In this document: positions 42,040 to 49,727 of the stretch, piece by piece | How positions within the stretch are numbered: position 1 is the first letter of the stretch | How the letters are laid out: the number at the start of each line of letters is the position of its first letter | Assembly (NCBI RefSeq): GCF_027533645.1 | Contig: NZ_JAQAGY010000033.1 | Coordinates: forward strand, 1 to 62,460 | Direction: 5' to 3' | DNA: 62,460 nucleotides | Source of the DNA: Paenibacillus caseinilyticus | Lineage (GTDB): Bacteria; Bacillota; Bacilli; Paenibacillales; NBRC-103111 | Notes under the pieces: generated by a model | Databases searched by the model: none | What the model saw: the letters and a program-made list of their open reading frames with translations, nothing else | Told to the model about the DNA's origin: nothing | Made by a program: the position numbers and the translations under genes

Positions 42040-42073
42040 GTCCTGCGGCAGCAAACGGCTGGACCCGCAGGAC
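42040..42073 (-). other. Stable hairpin in the spoVG-glmU gap
   Basis: Perfect 9-bp stem GTCCTGCGG/CCGCAGGAC with a 16-nt loop that itself contains a partly pairing GCCG/CGGC-like core. On the minus strand it is followed only by TTATTTG, so it is a weak terminator or a structure in the glmU leader. A possible glmU -10, TATATT, lies just upstream at about 42086-42091. Confidence 0.4.
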
Positions 42074-42104
42074 CCTCATAACTTCAATATAGCTTACTTC
42101 CCTG

Positions 42105-42132
42105 TAAAAGAAAAGAGAGCCGATTGGCTCTC
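42105..42132 (-). terminator. Intrinsic terminator after spoVG
   Basis: Perfect 7-bp stem GAGAGCC/GGCTCTC (42115-42121 with 42126-42132), followed on the minus strand by TTTTCTTTT, 14 bp past the spoVG stop. Confidence 0.88.
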
Positions 42133-42146
42133 TCCGGTATCCGAAA

Positions 42147-42434
42147 TTAGGCACCTTCTTCTACGATTACTTCTTCTTCCGTAGCGGCACGTTCATACTC
42201 CGCTAATACCGCTGCTTGGATCTTCTCGCGAGTAGAAGAGGAAATCGGATGAGCGATATCTCTGAATTCGCCGTCCGGCGTACGCTTGCTAGGCATTGCC
42301 ACAAACATGCCGTTGTTACCGTCAATCACACGAATGTCATGGACTACAAATTCGTTATCGATGGTAATGGAAGCAATGGCTTTCATTCTGCCCTCGGAGT
42401 TTACCCGACGAAGTCTGACGTCAGTAATTTGCAT
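42147..42434 (-). CDS. spoVG: Septation/RNA-binding regulator SpoVG
   Basis: Small RNA/DNA-binding regulator affecting septation during sporulation. 95 residues; MQITDVRLRRVNSEGRMKAIASITIDNEFVVHDIRVIDGNNG and VAMPSKRTPDGEFRDIAHPI are near-identical to the Bacillus protein, with an acidic C-terminal tail. ATG 42434 has AAGGTGG at the same spacing as in B. subtilis. A sigma-H promoter lies 50 bp upstream and a terminator follows, so the gene is monocistronic. Confidence 0.97.
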   Translation of the reverse strand: MQITDVRLRRVNSEGRMKAIASITIDNEFVVHDIRVIDGNNGMFVAMPSKRTPDGEFRDIAHPISSSTREKIQAAVLAEYERAATEEEVIVEEGA

Positions 42435-42481
42435 CTCTAGTTCACCACCTTTTTCCATCATCTTGGGGACTTAGGCTATAA

Positions 42482-42507
42482 ATTCCACATTTTAGGTCAA
42501 ATTCCTT
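42482..42507 (-). promoter_or_regulatory. spoVG promoter (sigma-H)
   Basis: Minus strand AAGGAATT (-35, about 42500-42507), 14-bp spacer, GAAT (-10, 42482-42485). The spacing and both boxes match the B. subtilis spoVG P1 promoter (AGGATTT, GGAAT). The DNA just upstream (42508-42550) is very A/T-rich, as is the AbrB-bound region of the B. subtilis promoter. Confidence 0.8.
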
Positions 42508-42559
42508 CTTATCTTTTGAAATTTTTCCGGTATTTAATATTTATTTAAGGTTTTCGCCG

Positions 42560-42949
42560 TCATTCGACATGTAACGCCGCGATAAGCTCGATTTCGACAA
42601 AAACATCCTTCGGCAAACGGGCTACTTCAACCGTCGAACGGGCTGGTTTATGGTCACCGAAGTAAGAAGCATAGATGGCGTTGATCGCAGCGAACTGATT
42701 CATGTCCTTGATGAAAACGGTTGCCTTCACCACCTGCGAAAAATCCGTGCCTGCTGCCTCCAGGACGGCCTGCAGATTGCGGAACACCTGATGGGTTTGC
42801 TCCTCTACGCCGCCTTCCACCACTTGACCGTCCAATCCCAGCGGGATCTGGCCCGATGTGAACAGCAGGCTGCCCAAGCGCACGGCTTGCGAATACGGCC
42901 CGATGGCGGCAGGCGCCCCTTCCGTTGCAATCGTCTGAAGCTTCGTCAT
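42560..42949 (-). CDS. ridA: Reactive intermediate deaminase RidA (YabJ)
   Basis: Hydrolyses reactive enamine/imine intermediates from PLP enzymes; B. subtilis YabJ influences PurR regulation. 129 residues with IGPYSQAVRLGSLLFTSGQIPLG (about 15-37), NLQAVLEAAGTDFSQVVKATVFIKDM and the catalytic-Arg segment ARSTVEVARLPKDVFVEIELIA. ATG 42949 has GGAGGAG and lies 1 bp after the purR stop, so the pair is translationally coupled. Longer open frame upstream (to 43099) overlaps purR and is not used. Confidence 0.96.
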   Translation of the reverse strand: MTKLQTIATEGAPAAIGPYSQAVRLGSLLFTSGQIPLGLDGQVVEGGVEEQTHQVFRNLQAVLEAAGTDFSQVVKATVFIKDMNQFAAINAIYASYFGDHKPARSTVEVARLPKDVFVEIELIAALHVE

Positions 42950-42950
42950 C

Positions 42951-43790
42951 TTACTCCTCCTCCGAATCACTGTCATAGAAATAATTCCCCGGTTCGGCTG
43001 TGATCGCACGGGTTTTGGGGTCCACGGCGGACAGCTTGGCCAGCGATATGTAATCTTCCACGAGATGCTCTTCCACTTCGCCCGATTCGACGAAGACACC
43101 TACGCCTTTTACAGTTGCCTTGAACTCCTGCAGCAGATCCATCATGCCGTGGATCGTACCGCCCACACGCATGAAGTCGTCGATGATAAGCACATTCGAC
43201 TCTTCCTTCAACGCCCGGCGCGATAGAGACATCGTCTGGATCCGTTTATTGGATCCCGATACATAGTTGATGCTTACGGCAGAGCCCTCTGTCACCTTGT
43301 TGTCTCGGCGTACGATAACGACTGGAAGGTTCAAGTAGGTCGCCGTCGCATAAGCGAGCGGAATCCCTTTGGTTTCGACCGTCATTACCACGTCGATGTC
43401 CTTGCCTGCAAAGACGGAAGCGAACATCTTGCCGACTTCGTTCAGAATCATGGGCTGGCCCATAATGTCTGACATGTATAAATAACCTCCGGGCAAAATC
43501 CGCTCCGGCTGCTCAAGCTGCCGGCAGATCCCGCTGATAAATTGCAGCGAGTGCGATTTTGACACCCGGGGTATGAACTTTACTCCGCCCGCTGCGCCAG
43601 CGAGGGTCTGCAAATCCCCAAGGCCCTCTTCTTCAAACACTTCTTTGATGATCGCCAAGTCTTCGCTAATGGACGATTTGGCCGAGTTATACCGGTCGGC
43701 AAAGGTGGTCAAAGGAATCAGGGTATGGGGGCGAATCAGCAAGTATTGGGTCATCTCCACCAATCTTGCGCTACGTTTCAACTTTTTCAT
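42951..43790 (-). CDS. purR: Purine operon repressor PurR
   Basis: Represses purine synthesis genes; PRPP releases it. 279 residues: N-terminal winged helix (about 1-73, RSARLVEMTQYLLIRPHTLIPLTTF) and a C-terminal type I PRTase-fold domain with the PRPP loop VLIIDDFMRVGGTIHGM (about 199-215). It has GAGGGGG upstream of ATG 43790. Cotranscribed with ridA from a promoter that includes a PurBox-like site, consistent with autoregulation known in Bacillus. Confidence 0.97.
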   Translation of the reverse strand: MKKLKRSARLVEMTQYLLIRPHTLIPLTTFADRYNSAKSSISEDLAIIKEVFEEEGLGDLQTLAGAAGGVKFIPRVSKSHSLQFISGICRQLEQPERILPGGYLYMSDIMGQPMILNEVGKMFASVFAGKDIDVVMTVETKGIPLAYATATYLNLPVVIVRRDNKVTEGSAVSINYVSGSNKRIQTMSLSRRALKEESNVLIIDDFMRVGGTIHGMMDLLQEFKATVKGVGVFVESGEVEEHLVEDYISLAKLSAVDPKTRAITAEPGNYFYDSDSEEE

Positions 43791-43830
43791 CGGCGCACCC
43801 CCTCTACACGACGGATCCTCATCTTTTGAA

Positions 43831-43881
43831 AAATCCGAATAATATAATGAAAATATAACATTTTTATACGTATTTGTTCAA
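43831..43881 (-). promoter_or_regulatory. purR promoter with a PurBox-like site
   Basis: Minus strand TTGAAC (43876-43881), an 18-bp spacer, TATATT (43852-43857). On the plus strand AAATCCGAATAAT (43831-43843) matches the PurR box AWWWCCGAACWWT at 12 of 13 positions, just downstream of the start point. A properly spaced second box was not found. Confidence 0.5.
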
Positions 43882-43887
43882 GTAAGT

Positions 43888-43905
43888 TCATGAAAATTTT
43901 CATGA
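43888..43905. repeat. 18-bp perfect palindrome between ispE and purR
   Basis: TCATGAAAATTTTCATGA is a perfect palindrome centred on AAAATTTT, located 6 bp upstream of the purR -35 box and 27 bp past the ispE stop. It does not resemble a PurBox and has no T run to act as a terminator, so an operator for an unknown dimeric regulator is possible. Confidence 0.75.
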
Positions 43906-43932
43906 CATCGATCTCACATAACCATGGACCTT

Positions 43933-44793
43933 TTACGTCAGCAGGCGAACCGCATACACATCCTTGCAGAAGCCCCGCAGCCCGTTGTAAATCCTGGCCA
44001 CCTTGGACTCTTTGGATACGAGACCAAATACCGTCGGCCCGCTGCCTGACATGAGCACCCCATCGGCACCAAGGCGTATCATCACTTCCTTGAGCTGCCG
44101 CACCTCGGGATACAGATCCAGGGTCACTTCTTCGAGCACATTGCCGAGACTGCCGCACAGCGCATCGAACCGCTTCGTTCGGATGGCGTCAAGTACGGAT
44201 GCCGTCGACGGATGGCTGCGGATCTTGGAAGCATTGAGCTTGCCATAGATCTCAGATGTCGACACATTGATCGGCGGCTTGGCCAGCACGACCCAGCACT
44301 GGGGCGGCGCCTCGATATGCTCGAGCTTCTCTCCCCGTCCCCGGGCTACAGCTGTCCCCCCGGTTACGCAGAAGGGCACGTCCGAGCCCAGCTCGGCTCC
44401 GAGCCGCTGCAGCTCCTGCGGCGCTATACCCAGCTTCCACAGCCGGTTTAGTCCTCGGAGCGTGGCTGCCGCATCGCTGCTTCCTCCCGCCAGGCCGGCG
44501 GCTACGGGAATCTTCTTGTCGAGATGGATATAGACTCCCTGCCTTACATCATAGCGGTCCTTGATCAGACGGGCCGCCTGGAAGGCGAGGTTCTTCTCAT
44601 CCAGCGGAATATATCCGGCCTGTGAAGAGATGATAATCGTATCCCGCGGCAGCTCCTGCATCTCGATGCGGTCCGCCAGATCGACCATGGTCATGACCAT
44701 CTCTACTTCATGGTAGCCGTCATCCCTTTTATATAACACATCCAGTGACAAATTGATCTTTGCCGGGGCTTTCTCGAATACTTTCATCGTCAT
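43933..44793 (-). CDS. ispE: 4-diphosphocytidyl-2-C-methyl-D-erythritol kinase
   Basis: GHMP kinase of the MEP isoprenoid pathway. 286 residues with EKAPAKINLSLDVLYKRDDGYHEVEMVM (catalytic Lys and Asp region, about 7-34), the ATP loop PVAAGLAGGSSDAAATLRGL (about 96-115) and DGVLMSGSGPTVFGLV near 245. The start codon follows GAAGGTG. The order sspF-ispE-purR is the same as in B. subtilis. Confidence 0.96.
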   Translation of the reverse strand: MTMKVFEKAPAKINLSLDVLYKRDDGYHEVEMVMTMVDLADRIEMQELPRDTIIISSQAGYIPLDEKNLAFQAARLIKDRYDVRQGVYIHLDKKIPVAAGLAGGSSDAAATLRGLNRLWKLGIAPQELQRLGAELGSDVPFCVTGGTAVARGRGEKLEHIEAPPQCWVVLAKPPINVSTSEIYGKLNASKIRSHPSTASVLDAIRTKRFDALCGSLGNVLEEVTLDLYPEVRQLKEVMIRLGADGVLMSGSGPTVFGLVSKESKVARIYNGLRGFCKDVYAVRLLT

Positions 44794-44875
44794 GGGGGCA
44801 CCTTCTTTATCCCTGTCTACATCCGAATTGTCGGCTCTTCAGCCATTCCTACTAATACTATACCAAAAACCCGAC

Positions 44876-44910
44876 AAAAAAAAGCCGAAGCCGCCTGCCT
44901 GCAGCTTCAG
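44876..44910 (-). terminator. Intrinsic terminator after sspF
   Basis: GCTGAAGC/GCTTCGGC stem (one G-T pair, 11-nt loop) followed by eight T on the minus strand, 14 bp past the sspF stop. Confidence 0.88.
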
Positions 44911-44923
44911 CCTCCCCGGGCCC

Positions 44924-45304
44924 TCATTGTCCTTGATAATACGTGTACGCCCCGGGCTGACCCGGCTGCTGCTGTGAGATCATGTAAGGCGGCGGAACGA
45001 AGCTCCCCGCTTGCGGCTGCTGGACATACCCTTGCCCCTGCGGCATCATGGCTCTCGGTACAGGCACCTCGGCACGATAGGCCTGGCCCCGTCCCGGACC
45101 GTTCTGAATTCCCTGCTGCTGGGCGTACTGTTTCGCAAGAACCTGCTCGGCGATCTGGATCGACCGCTTCACCATGTTGCCGGCATCCTTGGCACGGATC
45201 CCTCCCCAGCCTTCCCGCTCTACGGTCTCATAGAATCCCAGATCTTTGGCCAGCTCGTATTTGAACTCTTCGGACATTACGCCTCTGCGGTTTCTGCGCC
45301 CCAT
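44924..45304 (-). CDS. sspF: Small acid-soluble spore protein SspF family, with long Pro/Gln-rich tail
   Basis: Spore-coat-independent DNA-associated SASP. Residues 1-62 (MGRRNRRGVMSEEFKYELAK, DLGFYETVEREGWGGIRAKD, AGNMVKRSIQIAEQ) match B. subtilis SspF, which is only 61 residues. The product is 126 residues: the second half is Gln/Pro/Gly/Tyr-rich and low in complexity (for example AYTYYQGQ at the end). ATG 45304 has GAGGAGG. A sigma-G promoter and a terminator make it monocistronic. Confidence 0.9.
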   Translation of the reverse strand: MGRRNRRGVMSEEFKYELAKDLGFYETVEREGWGGIRAKDAGNMVKRSIQIAEQVLAKQYAQQQGIQNGPGRGQAYRAEVPVPRAMMPQGQGYVQQPQAGSFVPPPYMISQQQPGQPGAYTYYQGQ

Positions 45305-45347
45305 CTCGCTGCCTCCTCTTGGTGTACGGTAGTAGTGTAGTAGTGGA

Positions 45348-45377
45348 TAGTATGCACCCGCGCCCCAGGGATCATGC
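45348..45377 (-). promoter_or_regulatory. sspF promoter (sigma-G)
   Basis: Minus strand GCATG (45373-45377), an 18-bp spacer, CATACTA (45348-45354), giving a start point about 35 bp before the ATG. Boxes and spacing are the same as at fin. Forespore control is what is known for ssp genes. Confidence 0.82.
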
Positions 45378-45515
45378 GCCCATTCTTGCAACCTTTGACA
45401 ACCTTATATCGTCCAATATTTTGAAGGCCTCTTTACTGCAACCAAGCTTGTTTCCCTATAGCAGCATCCAATAGTCCATTCGATATACAATTCCATGTTC
45501 TGGGGGTTATCCAAT

Positions 45516-45550
45516 ATAAAAACGGCCGCCCGCTTCAGCACGGACAGCCG
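45516..45550 (-). terminator. Intrinsic terminator after veg
   Basis: 10-bp stem CGGCTGTCCG/CGGGCGGCCG with two G-T pairs and an 8-nt loop, then TTTTTATATT on the minus strand, 13 bp past the veg stop. Confidence 0.85.
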
Positions 45551-45562
45551 CGTATGTAATTG

Positions 45563-45835
45563 TTACTGTTCGATCGTAATTCGCACTTCACCGTCGTCGC
45601 TATGTACCGTCACTTCAACGGATTCCGTCAATATGTCCGCATAGCTGTAGGAGACCCGCTTGAACGCGTTCTGCTCTTGATCCAGCTTTACAATAAACAC
45701 GGAAGGGTAGGTTTCCTCCAAGACACCGGATCGTTCGATTGTTTTACGGCGACCGCCATTCGCTCTTAACATAATCTTTTGTCCGACGTGAGGTTCCAAA
45801 CTGCGTTTGATATCCAACAGCGAATTTTTAGCCAT
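45563..45835 (-). CDS. veg: Veg protein
   Basis: 90-residue Veg-family protein (B. subtilis 86), linked there to biofilm matrix gene control. The family core LLDIKRSLEPHVGQKIMLRANGGRRKTIERSG and TYPSVFIVKLDQEQNAFKRVSYSYADILTESVEV is intact. Small SH3-like fold, molecular role unclear. AGAGGTGG precedes the ATG. Two near-consensus sigma-A promoters lie upstream, in keeping with the very high expression of veg. Confidence 0.95.
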   Translation of the reverse strand: MAKNSLLDIKRSLEPHVGQKIMLRANGGRRKTIERSGVLEETYPSVFIVKLDQEQNAFKRVSYSYADILTESVEVTVHSDDGEVRITIEQ

Positions 45836-45863
45836 TGACCACTACCACCTCTTTCCTTGATCG

Positions 45864-45892
45864 ATTATAACGCAACTGTAGTAGTATGTCAA
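45864..45892 (-). promoter_or_regulatory. veg promoter P2 (sigma-A, consensus)
   Basis: Minus strand TTGACA (45887-45892), a 17-bp spacer, TATAAT (45864-45869): perfect consensus at the optimal spacing. It is the proximal of two tandem promoters, giving a leader of about 22 nt that holds the ribosome binding site. Confidence 0.88.
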
Positions 45893-45904
45893 TTTAAGGC
45901 GAAT

Positions 45905-45934
45905 ATTATATCAGCCAGCCAAAACGATTGTCAA
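45905..45934 (-). promoter_or_regulatory. veg promoter P1 (sigma-A, consensus)
   Basis: Minus strand TTGACA (45929-45934), an 18-bp spacer, TATAAT (45905-45910). It lies 36 bp upstream of P2. No gene lies between it and the yabG terminator. Confidence 0.82.
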
Positions 45935-46011
45935 CGGTTATTTTCCCTGAAAAGCCCATATTCCAAGGCTTTTTCCCTACTTTTTTACGCCCAAAAGATT
46001 CAAACAAAGAA

Positions 46012-46032
46012 AAAAAGCACCTTTCGGCGCTT
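46012..46032 (-). terminator. Intrinsic terminator overlapping the yabG stop
   Basis: Stem AAGCGCC/GGTGCTT with GAAA tetraloop, followed by a run of six or more T on the minus strand. The hairpin begins within the yabG stop codon. Confidence 0.85.
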
Positions 46033-46909
46033 AGTGGGAAGTGATATAAGGCATGCGCGGGACGCCCCGGCGGTAATTCCCCCGGGATTCGATGCCCCCG
46101 AGGCCTTCCAGCCCGCTGTGGGTCAATGCGATCACGTCGACAATATTCACGGTCTCCCGGATCGGCGTGTAGGCCACCTTGGCGGCGATACAGAGCGGGT
46201 CCAGCGCATGAATGAGCACGCGGCCGGGCGAGGAGGCAAAGTTGGCTCCCGCCTGCAGCAGCGCTTCGAAGTGAGATTGGCAGGCACCGGCAATAATCGT
46301 CAGGGCATCGCGGTTTTTCTCGTACTGCCGCGCCACCCGTACAGCATTTACGAAGTTATGCGAATTCTTATACGAACTGAGCTGCGAGATATCTCCGGGC
46401 GTCCGTTGCTTCAGGATCCCGTCATGTCCGGTCACGACCACGATGTCGGGATGCACCTGGGGGAGCAGGCGGTACAGGGCGTCCGCCATGTTGGCCTCGG
46501 CCACATAGTAGCCTTCCGCCGGCACGCGGAGCTCGCCGTACAGCGCCATGCATTTGCGGAGATAGTTCGGGTCCCCGTCGAGATGCAGTACTTTTCCGGG
46601 CAGCTCAAAATAAGCAGTCTTAGCCGCCTGCGCTGCGGCTGGGGATTGGGCGCTCCACGGTGTCCCCGCAGCGGCAGCCATCTGACTCGCTTGGGGCCGT
46701 CTCATGGCTTCCATCCACTTGGGTGGCTGGGTGATCGTATATTGGTAAGGGTCGAGCTGCGGCGCCGCATCCAGATCCGGCAGTGGAGCATCGGCAAGCA
46801 GCCGCATCTCCACTCCGCGCAATACGGCTAACTGCTGCCTGATCTCTTGAATTTTGAACACAATGTCCCCGCCGTACGATCTGCGGGTGACCAGGTCTCC
46901 TTGTCTCAT
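46031..46909 (-). CDS. yabG: Sporulation-specific protease YabG
   Basis: Mother-cell protease that trims spore-coat proteins in Bacillus. 292 residues. The family shape is present: MRQGDLVTRRSYGGDIVFKI, FELPGKVLHLDGDPNYLRKC, PDIVVVTGHDGI (about 155-166), NSHNFVNAVRVARQYEKNRD, and IIAGACQSHFEALLQAGANFASSPGRVLIHALDP. An Ala/Gln-rich stretch (about 68-98) is a variable insert. Between rsmA and veg as in B. subtilis. A weak sigma-K-like signal lies upstream. Confidence 0.93.
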   Translation of the reverse strand: MRQGDLVTRRSYGGDIVFKIQEIRQQLAVLRGVEMRLLADAPLPDLDAAPQLDPYQYTITQPPKWMEAMRRPQASQMAAAAGTPWSAQSPAAAQAAKTAYFELPGKVLHLDGDPNYLRKCMALYGELRVPAEGYYVAEANMADALYRLLPQVHPDIVVVTGHDGILKQRTPGDISQLSSYKNSHNFVNAVRVARQYEKNRDALTIIAGACQSHFEALLQAGANFASSPGRVLIHALDPLCIAAKVAYTPIRETVNIVDVIALTHSGLEGLGGIESRGNYRRGVPRMPYITSH

Positions 46910-46929
46910 GGCTGCATCGCCTCCTCGTC

Positions 46930-46958
46930 TATCCTATGGCGGCGATGGGCATTTGGTG
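46930..46958 (-). promoter_or_regulatory. Possible sigma-K promoter for yabG
   Basis: Minus strand CACC (46955-46958), a 16-bp spacer, CATAGGATA (46930-46938) fit the sigma-K pattern, and B. subtilis yabG is sigma-K dependent. The predicted start would fall at the edge of the AGGAGG ribosome binding site (46920-46925), which argues against it or implies a very short leader. Confidence 0.3.
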
Positions 46959-47019
46959 CAGGTGAGCAAGGTTCTTCGGGGTCTGAGGCGGCTAACGGAA
47001 TCCGAAGCCGTCCGTCGAT

Positions 47020-47937
47020 CTATTCTTTCGCCGTCTTCAGATAAGCCTTCAGACGTTTGGACAGCTCTGCGTATTCCTGCATGGATAACGTCTCTCCGCG
47101 TCGGGAAGGCTCGATCCCCGCCTCCCGCAGCAGCGGCTCGAGCTCGCTCTTCGTTTCCTTCGAGAAATACTTAGCCCCCAGGTTGTTGTAGATCGTTTTG
47201 CGGCGCTGCACGAAGCTGGATTGGACCACATCGAAGAAGAACGCCTCATCTTCCACTTCTACTGCCGGCTGCTGGCGAATCTTGAGCTTGATGACCGCCG
47301 AATCGACATTCGGCTGCGGAATGAATACAGTATGCGGAACGATGGCGACGACCTCCGGCTCGCAGTAGTACTGTACGGCAATACTCAGTGAGCCGTATTC
47401 TTTGCCTCCCGGCTTCGCCGACATCCGCTCCGCCACTTCCTTCTGGATCATGACGACGATATTCTCCAGGGGCAGCTTCTCCTCGAGCAGCTTCATAATG
47501 ATCGGTGTCGTCACGTAATAAGGCAGATTCGCCACCACGCTGACGCCGGCACAACCCGTGAAGTGCTCCCGGAACAAGTCGGCGAGGGAGACGCCCAGCA
47601 CGTCCCCGTGAATGACCGTGGCGTGAGGGTACGGCTCCAGCGTCTCCTTGAGCAGCGGCAGCAGGCGCTGGTCAATCTCCACCGCGACGACCCGGCCCGC
47701 CGCCTTGGCGAGCTGCTGGGTCAGCGCACCGATGCCGGGGCCGATCTCCAGCGCACCTTTCGACGGATCGAGCTCCGCGGCGCTTACAATCTTGTTCAGT
47801 ACATTGGTATCGATGAGAAAGTTTTGGCCCAGGCTTTTCTTGAGCTTGAGTCCGTGCCGTTTGAGCAGATCGTTGGTCCGCTTCGGCGAAGCGATATCTT
47901 CAGCCCCTGCGGGCAACGTTACCTGTGGATCATTCAT
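47020..47937 (-). CDS. rsmA: 16S rRNA (A1518/A1519) dimethyltransferase RsmA (KsgA)
   Basis: Dimethylates two adenines in helix 45 of 16S rRNA. 305 residues with KKSLGQNFLIDTNVLNKIV (about 33-51), the SAM motif ALEIGPGIGALTQQL, and the catalytic NLPYYVTTPIIMKLLE (about 140-155). ATG 47937 has GGAGGGA and overlaps the rnmV end by 8 nt. A maturation pair with RNase M5, as in B. subtilis. Confidence 0.96.
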   Translation of the reverse strand: MNDPQVTLPAGAEDIASPKRTNDLLKRHGLKLKKSLGQNFLIDTNVLNKIVSAAELDPSKGALEIGPGIGALTQQLAKAAGRVVAVEIDQRLLPLLKETLEPYPHATVIHGDVLGVSLADLFREHFTGCAGVSVVANLPYYVTTPIIMKLLEEKLPLENIVVMIQKEVAERMSAKPGGKEYGSLSIAVQYYCEPEVVAIVPHTVFIPQPNVDSAVIKLKIRQQPAVEVEDEAFFFDVVQSSFVQRRKTIYNNLGAKYFSKETKSELEPLLREAGIEPSRRGETLSMQEYAELSKRLKAYLKTAKE

Positions 47938-48487
47938 GAGCTTGTCCCTCCAGTTCCTCCAGCTCGCGCCGGGCTTCTTCGAATTCTTCCCGGGATATAT
48001 GGAACATTCGGCAGCGGTTATAGAACTGCTTGCCGTTGCAATAGCCGATACCGAGACGGTTGCCCATCGCGAGACGGCGTGCCGCCGCCTGCGGGTGCAC
48101 GATGAGACCGGCCTGCATAAGGTCGTCCATCGTCACCTCGGATGCCGACGCCCCCCCGTCGGTCCGCACCGATGCCAGCGCCTGCCGGATCGCTTCAGGC
48201 GATGCGTTCTCCACGCCGATATCCCCCCGGCTCGTTGCCGCTTCCTGCGTCAGGAACGCATGCTTGCAGCCCGGCACTTCCCGGGTAATGATCTTGCGGA
48301 TCCGCTCGCCTGCATGATCTGGATCCGTGAACACGATCACGCCCCGGCGCTCCTGCGCCAGACGAATGCGCCGGATCGTGTCCTTATTGATGGCGGAGCC
48401 ACCGGTCTCGATCGTCTCCGCCTCCACCGCCCGCTTGATCGCTACGGTGTCGTCTTTGCCTTCGACTACAATAATTTCTTTAATCAT
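47930..48487 (-). CDS. rnmV: Ribonuclease M5 (5S rRNA maturase)
   Basis: Toprim nuclease that trims 5S rRNA precursor in complex with L18. 185 residues: Toprim motif EIIVVEGKDDTVAIKRA (catalytic Glu about 9) and the DxD-type VIFTDPDHAGERIRKII (about 52-66), then the C-terminal domain MDDLMQAGL...RLAMGNRLGIGYCNGKQF for the substrate. Weak GAAGGA site 12 nt before ATG. Overlaps rsmA. Confidence 0.95.
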   Translation of the reverse strand: MIKEIIVVEGKDDTVAIKRAVEAETIETGGSAINKDTIRRIRLAQERRGVIVFTDPDHAGERIRKIITREVPGCKHAFLTQEAATSRGDIGVENASPEAIRQALASVRTDGGASASEVTMDDLMQAGLIVHPQAAARRLAMGNRLGIGYCNGKQFYNRCRMFHISREEFEEARRELEELEGQAHE

Positions 48488-48514
48488 AACCCATCCGGTC
48501 CTTCTTTCGCCAGA

Positions 48515-48550
48515 AAAGAGAAAAAGAAGAGGAATATGCCTCTTCTTTTT
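48515..48550 (-). terminator. Intrinsic terminator after the 3D-domain gene
   Basis: Near-perfect stem AAAAAGAAGAGG/CCTCTTCTTTTT with a 6-nt loop, T-rich on both sides, 38 bp past the stop. Confidence 0.88.
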
Positions 48551-48587
48551 CCGTTCTATATAATGAGTCTACCCACATTGCATGCCC

Positions 48588-49727
48588 TTAATCGGCCGTT
48601 GGCTTTTTCGGACCGATGACGTATACCGTGTAACCGCGTTTGGAACCGAAGCGGATTGCATAATCTCTGCTCTCGAAATAAACGTCGATGTGGTTGCCCT
48701 TCACCGCGCCGCCGGTGTCTTCCGCCCGCCGGAAACCGAGCCCCTCGATATATACCCACCAGCCTATAGGAATGACTTTGGGATCCACTGCAATGGTGCG
48801 ACCTTCCGTTACTCTCGTACCCGAAGATGTCAGACCGTATGCCGGATGACTGCTGCTCTTTCCCGTAGACGCAACGCCAGCCGTATAAGCGGTCATTTTG
48901 ACATTGTTAAGAACCTGCTTATATCCGAATGTTACACCGCTCATGGTGACTTCATCCATATTGGGGGATGTCGAAGACAACACCACAACCGGATTCTTCG
49001 TCCCTACGGCAACGATCTTTTGTACACTTTGTGTCTGCACCTGTTGATCTACGACCTGCTCGGATATGAGCTTGCCGTCCTCGAATACTTTCTCTTTCTT
49101 CTTCAGCAGGATCCCTTCCTGCCCCTCTTGCACCACTTGTTCCTTACCTTTGAGCAGCTGCGGTTCGTTCTGTTTCACGGTCTCATATGCGATCGGTTCT
49201 TTGACTTCTTCGACTTCTTTCTTCACGCGGACCACTTGGATCCCCGTACTGTCTGTGATCTCCGCATCCAGCGCGGGAGTTACCTTGTCTAGTTCGCCCA
49301 GCTCCATATGTAGATCCGCCAGTGCGCCCTTCACCGTTTTCCCTGTGGTATAAACGGTTGATGTCTCTCCGTCTGCTGTTACCTGCACCGGTTTCGCCTT
49401 CTCAATCGTAATCCGATCTCCGGACTTTACCTTTGCTCCGAGCGAATGCGACATTCGGTCATATTCGCCGACAGCGATGCCTTGCTCATCCAGTATGCGC
49501 TGTAGGACGCCCTGCCGGGTCTGGAACGTCTGTTCCACGCCGTCTACAACAAGCGATACGCGTTTGGTCGCCGTACCGTACAACATCAATAAGAACATGA
49601 AAGTCATAGCGAATGAAATGAGGGCAATGATCGATATCATACGCAAGTTTTCATGCTTCCATCGCAATGCGAAGGACATGCTGGATGATCGTCTTACATG
49701 GGTTTGTTCGTGATTCACAACGCCCAC
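48588..49727 (-). CDS. yabE: Cell-wall protein with DUF348 repeats, G5 domain and 3D domain (YabE-like)
   Basis: Likely peptidoglycan-modifying (lytic transglycosylase-like) surface protein. 379 residues: a 28-residue cytoplasmic head, one membrane anchor (about 30-50), two ubiquitin-like DUF348 repeats (about 57-165; VSLVVDGVEQTFQTRQGVL), a G5 domain (about 170-245) and a C-terminal 3D domain (about 275-375) with TAYTAGVASTGKSSSHPAYG, TIAVDPKVIPIGWWVYIEG, AEDTGGAVKGNHIDVYF carrying the three Asp. GTG start with AAGGAGG. Expression is gated by a c-di-AMP riboswitch about 400 nt upstream. Confidence 0.9.
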   Translation of the reverse strand: MGVVNHEQTHVRRSSSMSFALRWKHENLRMISIIALISFAMTFMFLLMLYGTATKRVSLVVDGVEQTFQTRQGVLQRILDEQGIAVGEYDRMSHSLGAKVKSGDRITIEKAKPVQVTADGETSTVYTTGKTVKGALADLHMELGELDKVTPALDAEITDSTGIQVVRVKKEVEEVKEPIAYETVKQNEPQLLKGKEQVVQEGQEGILLKKKEKVFEDGKLISEQVVDQQVQTQSVQKIVAVGTKNPVVVLSSTSPNMDEVTMSGVTFGYKQVLNNVKMTAYTAGVASTGKSSSHPAYGLTSSGTRVTEGRTIAVDPKVIPIGWWVYIEGLGFRRAEDTGGAVKGNHIDVYFESRDYAIRFGSKRGYTVYVIGPKKPTAD

